Part shown: positions 53,132 to 62,161 of the stretch, piece after piece
Layout of the letters: every line of letters begins with the position of its first letter
Position numbering within the stretch: position 1 is the stretch's first letter
Source of the DNA: Auritidibacter ignavus
GTDB lineage: Bacteria > Actinomycetota > Actinomycetes > Actinomycetales > Micrococcaceae
Length of the DNA: 64,000 nt
Reading direction: 5' to 3'
NCBI RefSeq assembly: GCF_003703835.1
Contig: NZ_RDQR01000011.1
Coordinates: 19,141-83,140, forward strand
Made by a program: the position numbers and the translations under genes
Notes under the pieces: generated by a model
Seen by the model: only the letters and a program-made list of their open reading frames with translations
Told to the model about the DNA's origin: nothing
Database searches by the model: none

Positions 53132-54814
53132 ATGGCGCACACCCACGCTGTTACCATCTTCGGCCCCGATTTCCCCTTCGACTACCGGCACTGGCTCACC
53201 GCAGGCCAACACATCGGTCGCCTTCCCGATCACGCACTTGGCACCGAGGTTGCGGTCATTGGCGCCGGCATCTCCGGGCTCGTGGCCGCCTATGAGCTGA
53301 TGCGACTGGGACTGAAACCCGTGGTCTACGAGGCCGAACGTCTCGGCGGACGGCTACGTTCCGAGCCCTTCACCTTCACGGCAGAACACGCCGGGCGCGA
53401 TCATTCCGCCATCATTGCCGAGCTGGGTGGCATGCGCTTCCCGGTCTCTTCCACCACGCTGTTTCACTATCTGAATCTGGTCGGATTGGAGACCAAGCCC
53501 TTCCCCAACCCGCTCACCGAGGCCGCCGGTAGTACCGTGATCGATTTGGGTGGTGACACCTGGTACGCGCGCAGTCTGGAGGATCTCCCCCCGTTCTTCG
53601 CCGAAGTAGCCGAAGCCTGGGATGCCGCCCTGGAGCGAGAATTCGGGCTCAAGAGCCTGCAGGAGGCCATCAAGCGCCAAGACGCCACCGGGCTGAAAGC
53701 GGCGTGGAACCAGATCGTGGCCGCCTGGGACGATAAGAGCTTCTACGAGTTCGTGACCGAATCCGAGGAATTTTCCCGCCTGTCCTACCGGCACCGAGAA
53801 GTCTTCGGTCAAGTTGGCTTCGGGACCGGGGGCTGGGACTCGGACTTCGCCAACTCCATGCTCGAAATTCTGCGCGTGGTGCTCACCGAATGCGACTCAC
53901 ATCAGCATCTGGTGATCGGCGGCTCCGAACAACTGCCTCGGCGTCTGTGGGAACGCGGTCTGATCGACCCGGTGCACTGGTCTCAGGGCACCAGTCTGGC
54001 CGCGCTCCACGACAACCGCCAGCCACGGGGTGCGGTGTCGGGGCTTTACCGCGATGGCGAGCAGATTGTGGTCACCGAAGCCACCGGGAGCGCTCAGCAT
54101 TACGACGCGGTGGTGGTGACCTGCCAATCCTGGCTCCTGACCACTGAGATCGACTGCGCTGAAGACCTGTTCTCCCAAGAGATGTGGATGGCCTTGGATC
54201 GGACTCGGTATATGCAGTCCTCGAAAACTTTCGTGCCCGTCGATCGCCCCTTCTGGAAAGACCAGGACCCCGCCACCGGCCAGGATGTGATGAGCATGAC
54301 GCTCACCGACCGCATCACCCGTGGGACTTACCTGTTCGATCACGGCGACGATCAGCCCGGGGTGATCTGTTTGACCTACTCGTGGATGTCGGATGCGCTG
54401 AAAATGCTACCCTACGACCCAGAGAAGCGTGCCGAGCTGGCGCTAGGAGCCCTGGAGAAGATCTATCCCACCGTCGATATCCGCAGTCACATTATCGGCG
54501 AGCCGGTGACCGTCTCCTGGGAAGCCAACCCCTACTTCTTGGGCGCGTTCAAAGGGGCGTTACCGGGCCACTACCGGTACAACCACCGCATGTACGGTCA
54601 CTTCGTCCAGGACGATCTGCCCGCTAGTCAGCGCGGGATCTTCCTCGCCGGAGACAGCGTGTCCTTTACGCCCGCGTGGGCCGAAGGCGCGGTACAGACC
54701 GGGCTGAACGCGGTCTGGGGTGTACTTCACCACTTCGGCGGTACCACCGATCCGGCCAATCCCGGACCCGGTGACCTGTACGAGCAATTCGGACCCCTTG
54801 AGCTGGCGCCATGA
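53132..54814 (+). CDS. davB: L-lysine 2-monooxygenase
   Basis: FAD-dependent monooxygenase of 560 aa, the same length as Pseudomonas DavB and very close to it in remembered sequence. It shows ITIFGPDFPF-like start, VAVIGAGISGLVAAYELM, ELGGMRFPVSSTTLFHY, FGQVGFGTGGWDSDF, MALDRTRYMQSSKTF and FKGALPGHYRYNHRMY. It converts L-lysine to 5-aminovaleramide. The ATG follows AAGGAG. It overlaps davA by four bases. The family also contains tryptophan and phenylalanine 2-monooxygenases, but resemblance and the davA partner favour lysine. Confidence 0.87.
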   Translation: MAHTHAVTIFGPDFPFDYRHWLTAGQHIGRLPDHALGTEVAVIGAGISGLVAAYELMRLGLKPVVYEAERLGGRLRSEPFTFTAEHAGRDHSAIIAELGGMRFPVSSTTLFHYLNLVGLETKPFPNPLTEAAGSTVIDLGGDTWYARSLEDLPPFFAEVAEAWDAALEREFGLKSLQEAIKRQDATGLKAAWNQIVAAWDDKSFYEFVTESEEFSRLSYRHREVFGQVGFGTGGWDSDFANSMLEILRVVLTECDSHQHLVIGGSEQLPRRLWERGLIDPVHWSQGTSLAALHDNRQPRGAVSGLYRDGEQIVVTEATGSAQHYDAVVVTCQSWLLTTEIDCAEDLFSQEMWMALDRTRYMQSSKTFVPVDRPFWKDQDPATGQDVMSMTLTDRITRGTYLFDHGDDQPGVICLTYSWMSDALKMLPYDPEKRAELALGALEKIYPTVDIRSHIIGEPVTVSWEANPYFLGAFKGALPGHYRYNHRMYGHFVQDDLPASQRGIFLAGDSVSFTPAWAEGAVQTGLNAVWGVLHHFGGTTDPANPGPGDLYEQFGPLELAP

Positions 54815-55587
54815 GACTCGCCATCGCCCAAGTGCCACCGCTCGACGGGGACCCGCCTGCCAATCTGCGCCGGCTGGACCAGCTCGCTCGCCGGGCGCAT
54901 GACTGCTCAGCTGAGCTGTTGGTGTTGCCCGAAATGTTTCTCACCGGCTACGTGATTGGCCGGCAGCGCATCCTCGAGCTGGCCGGGTCCTATCACCGTG
55001 AGGTCGCCGAGATGGCGACCCGCTACCACCTGGCCATCGCTTACGGTTACCCCGAACGCAACGGGGCGACCGTGTTCAACACGGTCGGGGTTCTCGATCA
55101 GGCTGGGACGCGGTTGCTCGATCAGCGCAAGATCCACTACTTCGGCCAGCTCGACGCCGACCAGTTCGACCCTCCGCCCAGGCGGCCGCCTCAGGTGGTC
55201 TCCTGGCGGGGCTGGCAGATCGGGGTGGCGATCTGTTATGACATCGAATTCCCCGAAACTGCCCGCGCGCTCGCGGTGGCCGGGGCGGATCTGATCGTGG
55301 TGCCCACCGCGAACATGATCGACTACGACCAGGTGCAACACCTGCTGTTGCCGGCCCGCGCTCTGGAAAATCAGGTGTATCTGGCCTACGCCAACTATTG
55401 CGGGTCCGATACCCAGCACGAGTATGGCGGACTGTCCCGCGTGCTGGCGCCAACCGGGGAGGTTGTCGCCACCGCAACGCGGGACCCCACCATCCTGGTG
55501 GTGGAGATCGATCGTGACCGACTGACCGCCTGTCGACAGCGCCATTCGTATCTGGTCGACCGACGTTTCGACATTACTCTTAGGTAA
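54811..55587 (+). CDS. davA: 5-aminovaleramidase (nitrilase superfamily)
   Basis: Carbon-nitrogen hydrolase of 258 aa with the nitrilase triad Glu41 (LPEMFLTGY), Lys107 (RKIHYFG) and Cys142 (AICYDIEFPE). The segments VVPTANMIDYDQ and YLAYANYCG match Pseudomonas DavA closely. It hydrolyses 5-aminovaleramide to 5-aminovalerate. The ATGA overlap with davB shows coupled translation. The following steps (DavT, DavD) are not encoded nearby. Confidence 0.85.
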   Translation: MRLAIAQVPPLDGDPPANLRRLDQLARRAHDCSAELLVLPEMFLTGYVIGRQRILELAGSYHREVAEMATRYHLAIAYGYPERNGATVFNTVGVLDQAGTRLLDQRKIHYFGQLDADQFDPPPRRPPQVVSWRGWQIGVAICYDIEFPETARALAVAGADLIVVPTANMIDYDQVQHLLLPARALENQVYLAYANYCGSDTQHEYGGLSRVLAPTGEVVATATRDPTILVVEIDRDRLTACRQRHSYLVDRRFDITLR

Positions 55588-55596
55588 ACTGATGTC

Positions 55597-55652
55597 AATT
55601 ACCGCACATAGGTGTTGCGTAATTAGTGGGCGTGCCCTACACTCCAAAGTGT
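55597..55652 (+). promoter_or_regulatory. Promoter with overlapping palindromes before the MmgE/PrpD gene
   Basis: A -35 TTGCGT (55615) and -10 TACACT (55638) are spaced by 17 bases. An inverted repeat with arms AATTAC and GTAATT (55597-55624) covers the -35, and ACACTCCAAAGTGT (55639-55652) covers the -10. The layout suggests a repressed promoter separate from davBA. Confidence 0.45.
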
Positions 55653-55678
55653 CAACGGTTTTGGAGAGGAGGGACATC

Positions 55679-57043
55679 ATGACCGAGATTCAGGATTTGG
55701 CTGAATTTGTGGTCGCGGCCGATTCAGCCACGATGTCCGAACACGCTGTGAAACAACTCAAGATTCGTGTCATGGACACCATTGCCGTTGCTATTGGTGC
55801 CTTGAACGCCGAGCCCCTCGTGGCGATCCGCGAGCTGGTGGACGAGCAGGGTGGCTCCGAACAGGCCACGCTGATCGGTGGCGGACGTACCACCGCCGAG
55901 AAAGCCGCCTTTTACAACTCGGCACTCTCACGCTACTTGGACTTCATGGATGCCTACTTAGCGCCGAAGGAAACCAACCACCCCAGTGACAACATGGGGG
56001 CTGTGCTGGCAGCCGCCGAACTGGCCGGGGCCAGTGGCAAAACCTTCCTGGACGCTTTCGCGGTGGCGATTCAGGTCCACACGCGACTCTCCGACGTCGC
56101 TCCGGTGCGCGATCGCGGCTTCGACCACACCACCCAGGGTAGCTATGCCGCAGCCGCTGGCGTCGCGAAGGCCTTGGGACTCACCGCCGATCAAGCCGCC
56201 CATGCGATGGCCATTGCCGGCACTGCGAATAATGCATTGCGCGTGACCCGCACCGGGGATTTATCGCACTGGAAAGGCCTGGCCTACGCCCACGTGGCAC
56301 AGGCAGCGACCTGGGCGGCCTTGCTGGCCCAACGTGGCATTACCGGACCCGCCGAGGTCTTTGAGGGCAATAAGGGCTTCAAGGACTCCATCGCTGGAGA
56401 TTTCCAGATCTCCTGGTCCGCCGAAGATCTCGAGAAGGTCACAGAGACCATCATCAAAAAACACAATGCCGAGATCCACTCGCAGTCGGCCCTGGAAGCC
56501 GCTCAAGATATGCGCGCCCAGCACGATTTCGACCCCACAGCGATCGCCAGCGTGAAGCTGAAGACCTTCGACGTCGCCTGGAACATTATCGGTGGGGGTG
56601 AAGAAGGCGATAAACGCACCATCCGCACCAAGGAAGAAGCCGATCACTCCCTGCCGTGGATGCTGGCTTGCGTGCTCCTCGATGGAGAGCTCACTCCGGC
56701 ACAATACAGCCCCGAGCGCATCGTGGCTGACGATGTGCAATCGCTGATGACCAAGGTCGAGATTGCCGAAGATCCCGAGTTCTCCGCGCAGTTCCCACAG
56801 CATATGCCCGCTGAGCTGACCGTCACGCTACAGGACGGCACGGTGCTCAACGCCGAAAAACGGTCTTACCCGGGCTTTCACGATGATCCGATGAACTGGC
56901 AAGACGAACGCGCCAAGTTCGACGCGCTCGTTAGCCCCTTCACCACCGAAGACTGGCGCGACCACATGGTGGAAGTCATTTACGATCTCGACAACCGCCC
57001 GATTGCAGACCTGACTGAGCTTCTGGCTCAGGTGAACCGCTAA
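55679..57043 (+). CDS. MmgE/PrpD family protein
   Basis: Protein of 454 aa from an ATG with GAGGAGGGA. Family marks are VMDTIAVAIGA, YNSALSRYLDFMDAYL, HPSDNMGAVLAAAE near residue 105, and a typical C-terminal segment. Members include 2-methylcitrate dehydratase and cis-aconitate decarboxylase, so a dehydratase or decarboxylase acting on a carboxylic acid is expected. It is followed 18 bases later by a phosphosulfolactate-synthase-like gene; no prpB or prpC is nearby, which argues against the plain methylcitrate cycle. Confidence 0.82.
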   Translation: MTEIQDLAEFVVAADSATMSEHAVKQLKIRVMDTIAVAIGALNAEPLVAIRELVDEQGGSEQATLIGGGRTTAEKAAFYNSALSRYLDFMDAYLAPKETNHPSDNMGAVLAAAELAGASGKTFLDAFAVAIQVHTRLSDVAPVRDRGFDHTTQGSYAAAAGVAKALGLTADQAAHAMAIAGTANNALRVTRTGDLSHWKGLAYAHVAQAATWAALLAQRGITGPAEVFEGNKGFKDSIAGDFQISWSAEDLEKVTETIIKKHNAEIHSQSALEAAQDMRAQHDFDPTAIASVKLKTFDVAWNIIGGGEEGDKRTIRTKEEADHSLPWMLACVLLDGELTPAQYSPERIVADDVQSLMTKVEIAEDPEFSAQFPQHMPAELTVTLQDGTVLNAEKRSYPGFHDDPMNWQDERAKFDALVSPFTTEDWRDHMVEVIYDLDNRPIADLTELLAQVNR

Positions 57044-57061
57044 GAAGAAAGAGAGGTTCAG

Positions 57062-57895
57062 ATGTCGAACGAGATTCCTTTCGATGTCTCGATGAACTTT
57101 GTCCCGCGCGCTCACCGTCCCGCCAAGCCGCGCACCATCGGTATGACCGAGATTCGAGCGCCACACTACTCGACCTACGGCACCCGGCATATGCAGGATG
57201 TCTTCGACGTGGCCGGGCAGTGGATTGACGGCATTAAGTGGGCCGGTGGTTCTTTCGCGCTGATTCCCGACGAACAAGTCAAGGCCATCAACGAGATCGC
57301 CCACCACGGTGACGCCTACGTCTCCTCGGGAGGCTGGATCGAGACCGTCTTGCGTTACGGCGACGAGGCCGTGGACGAATACCTGAAACGGGCCAAGGAC
57401 CTCGGCATGGACGTCATCGAGATTTCCACCGGCTTCATTATGCTCCCCACCTCGGGGTTGCAGCGACTGGTGGAACGCGTGGCGAACGCTGGGCTGAAAC
57501 CCAAGCCCGAACTGGGCATTCAGATCGGTTCCGGTGGTGACTCCGCCGAATCCGAACTCGCTGCTGAAGGTGCCAAAGACGTCGGTGACCTGATTGATCG
57601 CGGCAAGGCCGCCCTCGAGGCTGGCGCCGAGATCATCATGATCGAATCCGAAGGGATCACCGAGAACGTCGCCGAATGGAATACCGGGGTGGCCGCTTCC
57701 ATCATGAACGGTCTCGGTCAGGAGAACGTGATGTTCGAGGCCGCCGACCCGCTGGTGTTCGAGTGGTACCTGAAGAATTACGGCAACGAGGTCAACCTAT
57801 TCGTCGACCACTCCCAGATTCTGCAACTGGAAGGAATGCGACAGAACATTTGGGGCAATAAGGGCTCCTGGGGTCGCATCATCAACCCGAGCTAA
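57062..57895 (+). CDS. Phosphosulfolactate synthase-like (ComA family) TIM-barrel protein
   Basis: Protein of 277 aa resembling ComA, which in methanogens adds sulfite to phosphoenolpyruvate in coenzyme M synthesis. Visible features are GIKWAGGSFALIPDEQVK near residue 58, DVIEISTGFIMLP near residue 118 and the acidic EIIMIESEGITEN near residue 190. Many bacterial members have other or unknown roles. Co-transcription with a MmgE/PrpD gene suggests it works on the same carboxylic acid. Its stop overlaps the stop of rlmC by four bases. Confidence 0.65.
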   Translation: MSNEIPFDVSMNFVPRAHRPAKPRTIGMTEIRAPHYSTYGTRHMQDVFDVAGQWIDGIKWAGGSFALIPDEQVKAINEIAHHGDAYVSSGGWIETVLRYGDEAVDEYLKRAKDLGMDVIEISTGFIMLPTSGLQRLVERVANAGLKPKPELGIQIGSGGDSAESELAAEGAKDVGDLIDRGKAALEAGAEIIMIESEGITENVAEWNTGVAASIMNGLGQENVMFEAADPLVFEWYLKNYGNEVNLFVDHSQILQLEGMRQNIWGNKGSWGRIINPS

Positions 57896-59139
57896 CCGCA
57901 ACGACTCAGTAACACCAGCGTTTCGCAGTGGGCGGTTTGGGGGAACATATCGAGCACGGTGCCCCGTACCGGCGTGAAGTCCGGCAGATACTCCAGATCG
58001 GCCGCCAAGGTCTTGGGGTGACAACTGGAGTAGAGCACGTGATCGGTGTGGGTGTTTAACCAGCTGGCAAGCTCGGCTCCGATCCCGCGTCGGGGCGGAT
58101 TGACCACCACCAGATCTGGCCGTTCCTCCGCCGTTGCCAGTCTGGTGGCATCCCCGGCCCGGAACTGCACGGTGTCCGCCAGCCCCAGATCGGCCACCGT
58201 CTGATTGCCAGCGGTGATCGCTTGCGGTGAGCTCTCCATGCCCCACACCCGCAACGGGGTGCCGGCCCGACGCGCTGTGTCGGCCAGGGTTAACCCAAAA
58301 CCGCCCACTCCGGCATAGAGATCCCACACCACACGGATCTCCGGCAACTCAGCGATCCATGTGGCCGCGCGGTGATATAGCTCGGCAGCAATGACGGTGT
58401 TGGTTTGGAAAAACCCTTGCGGGCGTAACCGCAACGGTACCCCATTGAGCAACATCGTCAGCGTCTGATCCCCGGCCAGGTGGATCTCCTCGTCGCCTTC
58501 CAGCAACGCTTGATGCTGGGGCAAAATATTGGCGGTGATCACCCGGGCCGGGGCCTGGCGCCGTGCCAGCTCGTCTTGGAGTGCTGGCAGATGCTCGCGT
58601 AGCGGGGCGAGTTGATCGGTGGAGCGCAACACGAACCGGATCATCAGCTGTTGTTGCGGTGAAACCGTGATGATCACGTGCTTGAGCTCGCCGCGACGCG
58701 TGGGCATCTGATACGGCTCGATCCCGGCGGCTATGATCAGTCGGCGGATCGGCTCAAAACTCGCTATGATCGCTGGCTCGTATAGCGGGCACTCGGACAG
58801 ATCTACCCCGGTGCCATCGTGATGCTTCGGATGCTGATCCGGATCCAGAATTCCGAGATTCGGTTCGTGGGCAGATCCGGTCACGACCATCTTGGCCTTA
58901 TTGCGGAACCCTTCCTCCGGTGAGCACACCGGCGCCGTCCAGAAGTCGTCGAGGTTGCTATCCCGACTGGCCAGGATCGGGTCAAGGTAGGAGCGCACTG
59001 TGGAGACCTTTTCGGACAACTGCACGGTATACGGGATATTCATCCAGGTGCACGACCGGCACAGCCCCTTGTCGAAGTAGTCACAGCGCATGTCCTCAAT
59101 TTTAAACAGTGTCATACAGCGGTTGATCACAGGCGTCAT
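57892..59139 (-). CDS. rlmC: 23S rRNA uracil-C5 methyltransferase of the RlmC/RlmD/TrmA family
   Basis: SAM-dependent RNA methyltransferase of 415 aa. The N-terminal cysteines CDYFDKGLCRSC, with a later Cys, would bind a 4Fe-4S cluster as in RlmC. The SAM region is VWDLYAGVGGFGLTLAD, and the catalytic Cys lies in LYSSCHPKTL, with a general base near the C-terminus. The length and the missing TRAM domain favour RlmC (U747) over RlmD. Starts at 59139 or 59115 are both possible. It is the clearest housekeeping gene in the region. Confidence 0.82.
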   Translation of the reverse strand: MTPVINRCMTLFKIEDMRCDYFDKGLCRSCTWMNIPYTVQLSEKVSTVRSYLDPILASRDSNLDDFWTAPVCSPEEGFRNKAKMVVTGSAHEPNLGILDPDQHPKHHDGTGVDLSECPLYEPAIIASFEPIRRLIIAAGIEPYQMPTRRGELKHVIITVSPQQQLMIRFVLRSTDQLAPLREHLPALQDELARRQAPARVITANILPQHQALLEGDEEIHLAGDQTLTMLLNGVPLRLRPQGFFQTNTVIAAELYHRAATWIAELPEIRVVWDLYAGVGGFGLTLADTARRAGTPLRVWGMESSPQAITAGNQTVADLGLADTVQFRAGDATRLATAEERPDLVVVNPPRRGIGAELASWLNTHTDHVLYSSCHPKTLAADLEYLPDFTPVRGTVLDMFPQTAHCETLVLLSRCG

Positions 59140-59217
59140 CTACTAGCCTTCAGAAGTAAAAATCTGCTGTGATGTAGTACGCTTTCGGCAGTATTCCATC
59201 TCACACCTGAGGACATC

Positions 59218-60924
59218 ATGAACTCACTCATCCTTGCCGTGGTCGGGGTCGCCATGATCCTGTTGGGCTACTTTCTCTATTCGAAATTCCTCTCGCAAAA
59301 GGTCTACAAGCTTTCCTCCACCTACCTCACGCCGGCTCACCAGTTCCGTGACGGGGTGGACTTCGTTCCCACCAATAAATATGTGCTGTGGGGCCACCAC
59401 TTCACCTCGGTGGCCGGTGCGGCCCCGATCGTTGGTCCCGCGGTGGCGGTGATCTGGGGTTGGGCCCCGGCTTTCCTTTGGGTGACCCTCGGCACCATCT
59501 TCTTCGCCGGCATGCACGACCTGGGCGCCCTGTGGGCCTCCAGCCGGCACAAAGGCCGTTCCATCGGAACCCTGTCCGGCCGTTACATCGGCACCCACGG
59601 GCGAAATCTTTTCCTGGTGGTCATTTTCCTGCTGTTGCTGATGGTCAACGCCGCTTTCGCCGTGGTGATCTCCGGACTGCTGGTCTCCACCCCAACCGCC
59701 GTGATCCCCACCTGGGGTGCGATCGTGGTAGCGCTGCTGATCGGTCAGGCCATCTATAAGTGGAAGTGGAACCTGCCGCTCGTATCGGTGATCGGTGTGG
59801 TCGTCCTCTACGGCTTGATGATCCTTGGCGACCGGTACCCCGTTGAACTGCCCGAGACCATCATGGGCCTGTCCGCTAGTGCGTTCTGGATTGTGGTGCT
59901 GTTCATCTACGCCGGGATCGCCTCGGTGCTTCCTGTGTGGATGCTGTTGCAGCCACGTGACTACATCAACGGCCTGCAGCTCTTCGTCGGTCTGGCCCTA
60001 CTCTACGGCGCTATCTTGATCTCGAACCCCACCGTGGTTGCTCCCGCGGTGAACCAAGACCTCCCCGAGGGTACTCCGGGAATCTTCCCGTTGTTGTTCG
60101 TCACGATTGCCTGTGGGGCGATCTCTGGTTTCCACGGCATCGTCTCCTCGGGGACCTCGTCCAAACAGCTCGATAAGGAATCCGATGCGCGGTTCGTGGG
60201 CTACTTCGGTGCGGTGGGCGAAGGCTTGCTCGCCCTGGGTACCATCATCGCGACCACCTCAGGTTTCCAAGCCTTGGCGGATTGGAAAGAGGTCTACTCG
60301 GAGTTCAATGCCGGTGGTGCCCCAGCCTTTGTGGAAGCCGGTGGCAACATTCTGAACATGGGATTGGGCATCCCACCGTCGCTGTCGGCCACGATCCTGG
60401 CCACCATGGCCGTGCTTTTTGCAGCCACCACCATGGATACCGGCGTCCGGTTGCAACGTTTCGTGGTTGCTGAAATTGGTCAGACTATGGGCCTGAAGCT
60501 CAATCCTCTCGTGGCCACCTTGATCGTGATGCTGGTGACCATGGGGCTGGCTTTCTCGGCTGGTGCGGATGGCGAAGGTGGCATGATCATCTGGCCACTG
60601 TTCGGTACCACCAACCAGCTGATGGCTGCCCTCACCCTGTCGGTCTTGACCATCATCCTGGCACGCCTGAAGCGTCCCATCTGGCCGGTGGTGATCCCAT
60701 TGGTCTTTGTGCTGGTGGTCTCGGTCTACGCGCTGATCATTCAGCTGGGCCAGTTCTACCGAGAGGAAAATTGGTTGCTCCTGGTGCTGGATATCATCAT
60801 CCTGGTCGCCTCGCTGTTGGTGATCATCACCGCGGTGCGGGCCTACATCACCACCCGCAACGAACCGCTGGATCTTGATACCGAGCATGATGATCTCGAT
60901 GCCAACGCGCAGGCCAAGGTCTAA
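59218..60924 (+). CDS. cstA: CstA-family carbon-starvation / pyruvate transporter
   Basis: Membrane protein of 568 aa with many hydrophobic helices and CstA hallmarks GHHFTSVAGAAPIVGPA and GMHDLGALWASSRHKGRSIG. E. coli CstA and BtsT import pyruvate or peptides. The protein is shorter than E. coli CstA (about 700 aa), like the Gram-positive versions. The ATG follows GAGGA. Its stop overlaps the ATG of the CC-star gene by one base. Confidence 0.9.
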   Translation: MNSLILAVVGVAMILLGYFLYSKFLSQKVYKLSSTYLTPAHQFRDGVDFVPTNKYVLWGHHFTSVAGAAPIVGPAVAVIWGWAPAFLWVTLGTIFFAGMHDLGALWASSRHKGRSIGTLSGRYIGTHGRNLFLVVIFLLLLMVNAAFAVVISGLLVSTPTAVIPTWGAIVVALLIGQAIYKWKWNLPLVSVIGVVVLYGLMILGDRYPVELPETIMGLSASAFWIVVLFIYAGIASVLPVWMLLQPRDYINGLQLFVGLALLYGAILISNPTVVAPAVNQDLPEGTPGIFPLLFVTIACGAISGFHGIVSSGTSSKQLDKESDARFVGYFGAVGEGLLALGTIIATTSGFQALADWKEVYSEFNAGGAPAFVEAGGNILNMGLGIPPSLSATILATMAVLFAATTMDTGVRLQRFVVAEIGQTMGLKLNPLVATLIVMLVTMGLAFSAGADGEGGMIIWPLFGTTNQLMAALTLSVLTIILARLKRPIWPVVIPLVFVLVVSVYALIIQLGQFYREENWLLLVLDIIILVASLLVIITAVRAYITTRNEPLDLDTEHDDLDANAQAKV

Positions 60925-61205
60925 TGGCTACGGCACGCTGGCGGTGGGTCCGGGACAAATTTGTCGCACTCGCCGCAGGACTCCATGAGTTCTACGCCGG
61001 ACCCTACCGGCAGACTTTTGCACGTTCCGCCCGCGACGAGGATGACCTGCTGATGATGATGGTTTTCTCCGAAGCATTAGGTATTCCCAATCCGGCCACT
61101 TACTACACGGCTGAGCTAATGCCCGTGCTGTACGAGAACTTCCACGACTGGCACCGACGCATGGGAATGGAACGCTCACCGGTGGAAGGACTACGGTGCT
61201 GCTAA
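60924..61205 (+). CDS. Small CC-star protein (cory-CC-star type)
   Basis: Protein of 93 aa that ends in Arg-Cys-Cys-stop, the feature that names the cory-CC-star family of actinobacterial small proteins found beside ArsA/GET3-type ATPases. It has FYAGPYRQTFARSARDEDD near residue 25 and HDWHRRMGMERSP near the end, with no membrane segment. Here it is sandwiched between cstA (one-base overlap) and the ATPase gene (ten-base overlap). The vicinal cysteines could bind metal or a thiol-reactive group; function is unknown. Confidence 0.75.
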   Translation: MATARWRWVRDKFVALAAGLHEFYAGPYRQTFARSARDEDDLLMMMVFSEALGIPNPATYYTAELMPVLYENFHDWHRRMGMERSPVEGLRCC

Positions 61206-62161
61206 ACCAGTTCCTCACCCAGGTGATCGGCAACCGATCCGTCGTGCTCTTTGGTGGGAAAGGTGGAGTCGGTAAAACCACGTTGTCTGCCACCGCCGCC
61301 CTGGCCGTGGCTCGTGCTCGCCCTGACGCGCGTCTTCTGTTGGTCTCGACCGACCCTGCACATAACCTCGGGCACCTGTTTGAGCGGCAATTTTCGGATC
61401 AGCCCGAACGGTTACACGACAACCTTTGGGTACTCGAAGCTGATCCGCAGCGGGTTGCCGCTGAGCATTTTGATACCGTGGCTGAGACGGTCCGAGGCAT
61501 GATGCCCGCGCATTTGCACGGCGAGGTCACCCGGTATTTCCGGGCCGCCACCGCCTCGCCGGGCGCTCACGAGGCGGCGCTGTTGGAGCATATGGCGCAG
61601 CTGAGCTTGAGCCCGGACTGGGATCTGATGATTTTTGATACCGCCCCGACCGGTCATACGCTCCGGCTGCTGGAACTGCCCGAGACGATGACGACCTGGG
61701 CTGAAGCCATGCTGTCGCGGCGCCGGAAATCCGAGAACTACGTCGCGGCCCTAAATGCATTGCCCGGTCCTGACCAACCCGAAGGCACCACGCCCACCGA
61801 TGAACGCAATGCCAGAATCCGTACCGCGCTGTACCGTCGCAAGGAATTGCTGGAGAACTTTCATCGATTGCTGACTGATTCTGCCCGGTGTGGTTTCATC
61901 CCGGTCACCGCCGCTGAGCGACTTCCGGTTCAGGAAACGCTGGAGCTGACCGATCAACTGCGATCCAGTCGCATCCCTGTCGTCGCGGTGATGATTAATC
62001 GCCGAACGCCGGCCGGATCCGAGGGAGTTTTTGCCGAGCGCCGGGAGCGTGAAGCAGTATGGGCTCAGCGCGTCACCGAGACATTCTCCCCGGTTTTCCA
62101 GGTTCCGCTCTATACCGACGGCGACCTGGAGCAGATCTTGGCCTCCACCGATGCTGGCTAA
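61196..62161 (+). CDS. ArsA/GET3-family ATPase
   Basis: Soluble P-loop ATPase of 321 aa. The deviant Walker A motif is LFGGKGGVGKTTLS (about residues 18-31), switch I has STDPAHNLGHLF, and switch II has MIFDTAPTGHTLRLLELP. A single ATPase domain is present, as in GET3 dimers. It lacks the clear metalloid-binding cysteines of ArsA. The GTG start lies inside the last codons of the CC-star gene, so the two are translationally coupled. Role may be energising or chaperoning a partner, perhaps CstA; this is inference. Confidence 0.8.
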   Translation: MLLNQFLTQVIGNRSVVLFGGKGGVGKTTLSATAALAVARARPDARLLLVSTDPAHNLGHLFERQFSDQPERLHDNLWVLEADPQRVAAEHFDTVAETVRGMMPAHLHGEVTRYFRAATASPGAHEAALLEHMAQLSLSPDWDLMIFDTAPTGHTLRLLELPETMTTWAEAMLSRRRKSENYVAALNALPGPDQPEGTTPTDERNARIRTALYRRKELLENFHRLLTDSARCGFIPVTAAERLPVQETLELTDQLRSSRIPVVAVMINRRTPAGSEGVFAERREREAVWAQRVTETFSPVFQVPLYTDGDLEQILASTDAG

